Part shown: positions 59,713 through 64,000 of the stretch, piece by piece | How positions within the stretch are numbered: the stretch's first letter is position 1 | Layout: each line of letters opens with the position of its first letter | Source of the DNA: Guadua angustifolia | Taxonomy: Eukaryota > Streptophyta > Magnoliopsida > Poales > Poaceae | Assembly: GCA_036346375.1 (NCBI GenBank) | Contig: CM070500.1 | Span: forward strand, 81,386,437 to 81,450,436 | DNA length: 64,000 nt | Direction of reading: 5' to 3' | Program-made: the position numbers and the translations under genes | The notes under the pieces: generated by a model | What the model was told of the DNA's origin: nothing | What the model saw: only the letters and a program-made list of their open reading frames with translations | The model's database searches: none

Positions 59713-61137
59713 TCATTCAGTTGGCAAAAGAATCGTGCCAGGGAAAGAAGCTGAGCCATTGTTTGGAGCTGACTCCAAATTGAGAATGGAAGCAATAACA
59801 TTGTATATCTCCACATTTTCAAAGGAAGGCACCATTCTACCCCCCTCAAAACGAGGCCCATGAGCGACAAATATGGTCCTCATTGAGAAGAAGGCATTGT
59901 CATACCCGTGTGCCCCTCCACATTCCTTTGTCATTGATTGTTTCATCTCCACCTTATAACCTTCCTCTACCAGCCCAATGATTGGTGGGATCCTATAATT
60001 CCCCGAGTAATGCAGGCGAGAAGGCAAATCCTCCTTTAAGTACATCCTCAGATATTGACCATTCTTCACCTTCCCAGACCCCAGCCCATCATTCATCTTC
60101 GCCACGACCTCAGCCGGTGACACACCATCTGGTGGCCTGATTGCCAGCAATGGCGTCATCGACAGAACCCAATCATCCTTCACCTCAATCCATGGAGCCA
60201 ATTCCTCAAGAAACACTAGCTTCTGGTCGCAGGTCCCAACCATCCCGTGATCCCCGACCAATATAATGTTCACATCCTCAAACACCCCCCTTGCCTCCAA
60301 ACCAGCTATGATCTTCCCTATCATCTCATCAATCCTCTTCACAGCATCCGTGATGGCCGGGTCATCAGGACCCACCTGGTGCCCCTGGTGATCTGGGTCC
60401 TCAAAGTACAGCGTCAGGAACTGTGGCATTTCGTCAACAGGGAGATCAAAGTAACCAAGGATCGCATCGACCCTCTCCTCGAATGGCACAGAACCATTAT
60501 AGTGGCGGCAGTACTTGTCGGGACAGTCCCAGGAGCCCTTCTTCACCTCTGAGCCCGGCCAGAAGAAGGTGGCGGCCTGGACCCCCTGGTCTGCGGCGGT
60601 GGCCCAGAGGGGCTCCCCAAGCCACCACTTGGGGTCGTGGGAGGCCATGGTGAAGTAGTCTCCCGAGACGGGGTCGGGGAAGTAGTTGTTGATGATGCCG
60701 TGGGAGGAGGGGTATAGGCCGGTGGCGATGGAGTAGTGGTTGGGGAAGGTAAGGGTGGGGAATACGGGGACGAGACCCTCCGCGGCGGAGGTACCATTGT
60801 CGATGAGGCGGCGGAGGTGCGGATTCGAGGCTTTGTGCTGGTAGCCGAAGCGGAATCCGTCGGAGGAGATTAGAAGGACCACCGGCTTCGGAAGCTTGGA
60901 GAGCGGCCGTGCGGTAGCGCCTGCCGCGGACGCGGCGTAGAAGGGCGGGCTGAGCAGGAGGTAGGAGGTGGCGACGGCGAGGGCGGCGATGAGGAGGAAG
61001 AGTAAGCGGGAGGCGGTAGAGGGTCGGGGAGCGGGGGCGGATGGGGAGTGGGAGTGGGAGTGGGCGAGGAGGGCGGTGGTGGTGGGCCGCGAGTCGCGGG
61101 GGGTTTGGCGATTGACGGAGAAGGGCGGAGACGCCAT
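59713..61137 (-). CDS. Ectonucleotide pyrophosphatase/phosphodiesterase (NPP family)
   Basis: A single uninterrupted 474-residue frame. A Ser/Pro-rich N-terminus is followed by a signal-anchor at about residues 44-63, so the catalytic domain faces the secretory lumen or cell wall. The two-metal site of the alkaline phosphatase-like fold is complete: Asp93 in SSDGFRFGY, nucleophile Thr130 in FPTLTFPNHY, Asp249 and His253 in EDPDHQGHQVGP, Asp296 and His297 in VGDHGM, and His410 in GGAHGYDN. The family splits nucleotide sugars and nucleoside triphosphates into nucleoside monophosphates; plant members are Golgi, plastid or wall enzymes. The exact substrate cannot be read from sequence. The start at 61137 is the first Met and gives a normal anchor. 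The neighbouring Mutator-like element begins about 120 bp upstream. Confidence 0.93.
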   Translation of the reverse strand: MASPPFSVNRQTPRDSRPTTTALLAHSHSHSPSAPAPRPSTASRLLFLLIAALAVATSYLLLSPPFYAASAAGATARPLSKLPKPVVLLISSDGFRFGYQHKASNPHLRRLIDNGTSAAEGLVPVFPTLTFPNHYSIATGLYPSSHGIINNYFPDPVSGDYFTMASHDPKWWLGEPLWATAADQGVQAATFFWPGSEVKKGSWDCPDKYCRHYNGSVPFEERVDAILGYFDLPVDEMPQFLTLYFEDPDHQGHQVGPDDPAITDAVKRIDEMIGKIIAGLEARGVFEDVNIILVGDHGMVGTCDQKLVFLEELAPWIEVKDDWVLSMTPLLAIRPPDGVSPAEVVAKMNDGLGSGKVKNGQYLRMYLKEDLPSRLHYSGNYRIPPIIGLVEEGYKVEMKQSMTKECGGAHGYDNAFFSMRTIFVAHGPRFEGGRMVPSFENVEIYNVIASILNLESAPNNGSASFPGTILLPTE

Positions 61138-61552
61138 CGTAGAAGGGGCGGAGAGTTGGTTGGTTTTATTTTCCTTTTTCTTTTCTTTTTTTGGGGAGAG
61201 AGAACGGGGAGGGGGGTGTATCGGATCGGTTTGACTCGACTGGCTGGTGCCGCTGAGAAAATTGGTTATATGCCACTGTGAAGAACGGATTTCACATATT
61301 TGCCATCTTCGTCGTTCGGTTCGTTTTAATACCCTTCACAACGGTGACAGCTTGTCTATTTGTCATTATAGGCCAATTACCGGATTTCCTCTGTAATTTC
61401 GTGGGCCCGGACAAGCGATCGGACGAAACTACCCCTCGGTCGGCTTTATCCGTTGCGGTGCGATCGGACTAGGTTCCTTGTTCGTCGTTCCCATCCTCCC
61501 TCACGTCCCACTGAGCGAGCAAGTCGGCAATAAGGCGGCTTCCTCTCCTCCC

Positions 61553-62077
61553 ATGAGCTCCTCCACGGCGGTAGATGTCGCAAGCAAACTTCTCGTCGGT
61601 GTCCCGAGGAAAGGCACCAATCGAGTTAGATTTGAAGTCGACTTGAGGTCGGTCAGCGGACTTCCACTCGTGGCTTGCCCTAAGTCGGCGACGAGATCTT
61701 TGGAGTTGACATCGAGGTCGAACCAAAACCGGGAAGATCTTCTTTAAGTCAGAAGAATGAGCAACATGTATGTGTATGCTTGTCTTTTGATTTTTGTGGG
61801 GATTCGGTGTTAGGTCTTGATTCGATTCATGGTTCTTGATCATTGTAGATGCCAAAGAAATGCAATTTTTACCTATGGCGTGATCAATACGTGGAGTTTC
61901 TTGCAAATTCGCTATTCTACTCTCTGTGATTATGGTCATCCGGTGGAAGAAGTTGAAAAGTCGAAAGAAGGTGGTGCACGGGTGATAGAAGGTGTCCACG
62001 AGTTAGTGAAGTTTGTGAAGTTGTTCTTTGTGACTAATGTTGTCATCATTGTTTTGGTGTTTGTTATGTCTTTGTAA
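61553..62077 (+). pseudogene. GRF-type zinc-finger protein with C-terminal membrane segment, frameshifted
   Basis: The ATG at 61553 gives MSSSTAVDVASKLLVGVPRK and LPLVACPK, the start of a GRF finger. At about 61684 a one-base loss changes an expected Cys codon; the next frame continues GDEIFGVDIEVEPKPG. After a likely intron ending near 61849 (TTGTAG), KKCNFYLWRDQYVEFLANS supplies the third Cys and aromatic pair of the finger. A further frame change leads to a coiled acidic segment and the hydrophobic end FFVTNVVIIVLVFVMSL. This order is typical of grass GRF-domain proteins. At least two frame changes argue against function; a sequencing error could explain one. Confidence 0.65.
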
Positions 62078-62204
62078 TTTTGCTTGGCAAATAATTTAGA
62101 TTAGTTGTAATCTGTTTGGATCTGTAAGGTGAACTGTTGTTTGTGATATTGTGATAATGAAGTCATAATTGGTTGTCGATCTTCAGAATCCGCTTTTGGT
62201 TGTG

Positions 62205-62392
62205 TAAAGTGACAAAGGCAATGCACCGTGTGGTTGTGGCGAAGTTTTGGTTGTGTGAAGTTGTAATCCAGTTTGACAAAGGCAATGCACCGGTGTGAAG
62301 TTTTGATATTGTGGCGAAGTTGTAATCCGAATTGGTTGTGAAGTGACAATTGGCAAATATTGTGTTTTGCAAAGGCAATGCACCGCCTAATG
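62205..62392. repeat. Three dispersed AAAGGCAATGCACCG units
   Basis: The 15-mer occurs at about 62213, 62276 and 62374, with TTGTGGCGAAGTT and GTTGTAATCC between. Further down, 62640-62815 holds repeated CATCAACTAA and CAGAACCATCATCAG motifs. Their role is unknown. Confidence 0.7.
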
Positions 62393-63104
62393 CATTATCG
62401 AGCTATACCGAAGCATTACCGAAAGGTCAAGTTTCCACGCACATCACTCTAATGCATTATCAGAGCATTACCCTGCACATCACTATAATGCACAACTTAC
62501 TAGAGTACAAACATCAACTAAGATTACAGTCATAGCTTACCAGAAGGCAATGCCCAAGGCTGTTACCACAAGCATAGATTTGACATCAACATTAAATTAC
62601 AGTCATAGCCATAACCAGAAGCATCATCTGTTTTGAAACATGAACTGACATCAACTGAGTACAAACATCAACTAAGATTACATAGTCTTAACCAGAACCA
62701 TCATCAGTTTTCAAAAAGCATCAACTAAAAGTGTCACCAACTAACATTACATAGCCATAAACAGAACCATCATCAGTCTGAGTTTTTTCCTTAGAAAACA
62801 TCAACTAAAAGTTAGAGCCAACGCATTGACATTAAACTCTCTGTATTTCCCTTCTTTGGAGTCATTTTTTCTGTTTTTTCTTTGGAATTTTCCTTGGTGG
62901 AGGAGAAGATGGTGTGCTTATCGAGTTGCGAGTTCGACTCCCTCTTTGGTCGACTTGCGACTTGCACTCCCTGCACTCCCTCCTTGCACTCCTGCTCGTC
63001 CTTGACTTGCACTCCCCTACTTGCCCCATCCAGTCCTAGAAGCGTACTTAGGCGGCTGGATGCATGGGATTCAAAAAATATATTAGTAGCTCATTACAAG
63101 GATT

Positions 63105-64000
63105 TCAAGAAAAGGATATGTCATACAATTTTAATCCATACCTTCTAGTTACAATTCCTGGCATGGTATTTGTTGGTTCTGCATTGATTTCTTTGCGAGC
63201 TCTAGTGGTATTTTTCCTAGCCTTCCTCTTTCGTTTCTTGGTCCCATTCAATGGGCACTTGGAGCTAGCTTGTCTATGCCCAACCTCTCCACACCTTTTG
63301 CACTTGATAGGACCTCTCACCATGATCTTTCTCTTTGCACTGTCTTTGTTACTCGAACTGCTGCCACCCTCAAGGCATCCTTTCATTCTCAACTTTCTCT
63401 GCCTACCCACAGTTCTCCTACCCAGAGGTGCCCCCACATGGTCTATCTCCACTTCCAGCCAATGGGACTTGTCAGACATAGGCTCAATTCTATCAGCATA
63501 TGCAAGTTGAAACATCTAAACAGAGTAATATTCATGTACATAATCCCCAATGTGGGCCTTCCTTTGAGATGTTATCACTGCCAGTGCATGTTCACAAGGT
63601 TTACCAGTGTGCTGCCATTCAAGACATGTGCATTCTTGTGTTGATATCTTCACAACCTGCCTGGCATTGTTAGTGCTAGTGTCAAGGACCTCTGCAGCCA
63701 CTCTATCAGCCTTAACTATTTTCAAATGTCCCAACCCTCTAGTTCTAGCCTTCAATTGCATTATCACAGCTGGAAGTATTCTTCCTTGGAGCCTTTCTCC
63801 AATTCTTCTTCTCTTGTCCCATAAAACCATGATCATTTGCCTAAGCTTATCAGCAAGGTCCACTACAGGGAGATCCTTTATGTCTTTTATCCAATTGTTG
63901 AAACACTCGCCAAATTGTTGTTGATATAGTCACATTTCACACCGCTTCAAAAGCACACCTCATCCATTTGAGGGAATGATACTTACTCAAGTAATTCATC
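63105..64000 (-). pseudogene. mudrA-type transposase C-terminal part, decayed
   Basis: Minus strand, running in from beyond the right edge. Around 63870-63935 a frameshifted segment reads CDYINNN, then CFNNWIKDIKDLPVVD. Frame 63863-63516 contains LADKLRQMIMVLWDKRRRIG and a SWIM zinc finger, CTCLEWQHTGKPCEHALAVI, ending HEYYSV and a TAG stop. The same frame then continues (63515-63105) with FQLAYADRIEPMSDKSHW and a CCHC knuckle, CKRCGEVGHRQASSKC. The in-frame stop and upstream frameshift show the gene is dead. The DDE core is outside the window. Confidence 0.85.

Larger units (their letters stand above)
61257..64000. mobile_element. Mutator-like element, partial (right part outside the window)
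   Basis: A probable terminal region starts near 61257 (AAAATTGGTTATATGCCACT). Inside are a GRF-zinc-finger gene on the plus strand and a mudrA-type transposase on the minus strand, a gene pair common in grass Mutator-like elements. The second terminus is beyond the right edge, so boundaries and target duplication cannot be checked. Confidence 0.6.

Noticed and set aside
1..64000. CRISPR array, phage or bacterial-type operon
   Set aside because: The window is plant nuclear DNA; the repeats seen are transposons, microsatellites or duplications without regular spacers.

Overview
The window is nuclear DNA from a grass (Poaceae). Evidence: intron-containing genes with GT-AG junctions, GC-rich first exons, and dense grass-type transposons (Tourist, Stowaway, hAT, Helitron, Ty3/gypsy and Mutator-like). 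Two neighbours are a DEAD-box RNA helicase very like rice RH20 and a brassinosteroid P450 very like rice CYP90D2 (D2). From memory these two are also adjacent on rice chromosome 1, so this looks like the orthologous block with much larger spacers. I cannot name the species.

Four genes can be assembled as complete open frames by joining exons at GT-AG sites. (1) 838-3311, plus: a 280-residue CREST-superfamily, alkaline-ceramidase-like membrane hydrolase in six exons. (2) 22236-27592, plus: RH20, 496 residues in ten exons. (3) 31575-42461, minus: CYP90D2-like, 496 residues in eight exons; its last exon lies 6.46 kb from exon 7, across a transposon-filled intron. (4) 59713-61137, minus: a single-exon 474-residue ectonucleotide pyrophosphatase/phosphodiesterase. 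RH20 and CYP90D2 converge, with about 4 kb between their stop codons.

Layout. 1-3.3 kb: ceramidase-like gene. 3.8-16.4 kb: one PPR pseudogene broken twice, by a minus-strand chromodomain-type Ty3/gypsy element (4025-10027) and by a 5.75 kb hAT element with a decayed BED-finger transposase (10540-16293, 8 bp target duplication). 16.4-21.3 kb: degraded repeats, including a GTGGTC-rich array and a possible copia relic. 21.1-22.2 kb: a minus-strand frame of unknown function, cut by a 646 bp hAT element just upstream of RH20. 22.2-27.6 kb: RH20 with MITEs in introns 2 and 5. 31.6-42.5 kb: CYP90D2. 42.9-49.5 kb: MITEs, a 1.4 kb direct repeat pair, a MITE nested in a copy of itself, and a Helitron. 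49.5-59.7 kb: no gene recognised, but several duplications. 61.3-64 kb: part of a Mutator-like element with a broken GRF-zinc-finger gene and a decayed mudrA transposase running off the right edge.

The intact genes are housekeeping or hormone genes and form no common pathway. I found no convincing new biological system. The most interesting material is the nested-insertion history, the long last intron of CYP90D2, the hAT-split frame next to RH20, and the A-X-A repeat at 44.5-47.8 kb whose middle block recurs at 55.3 kb.
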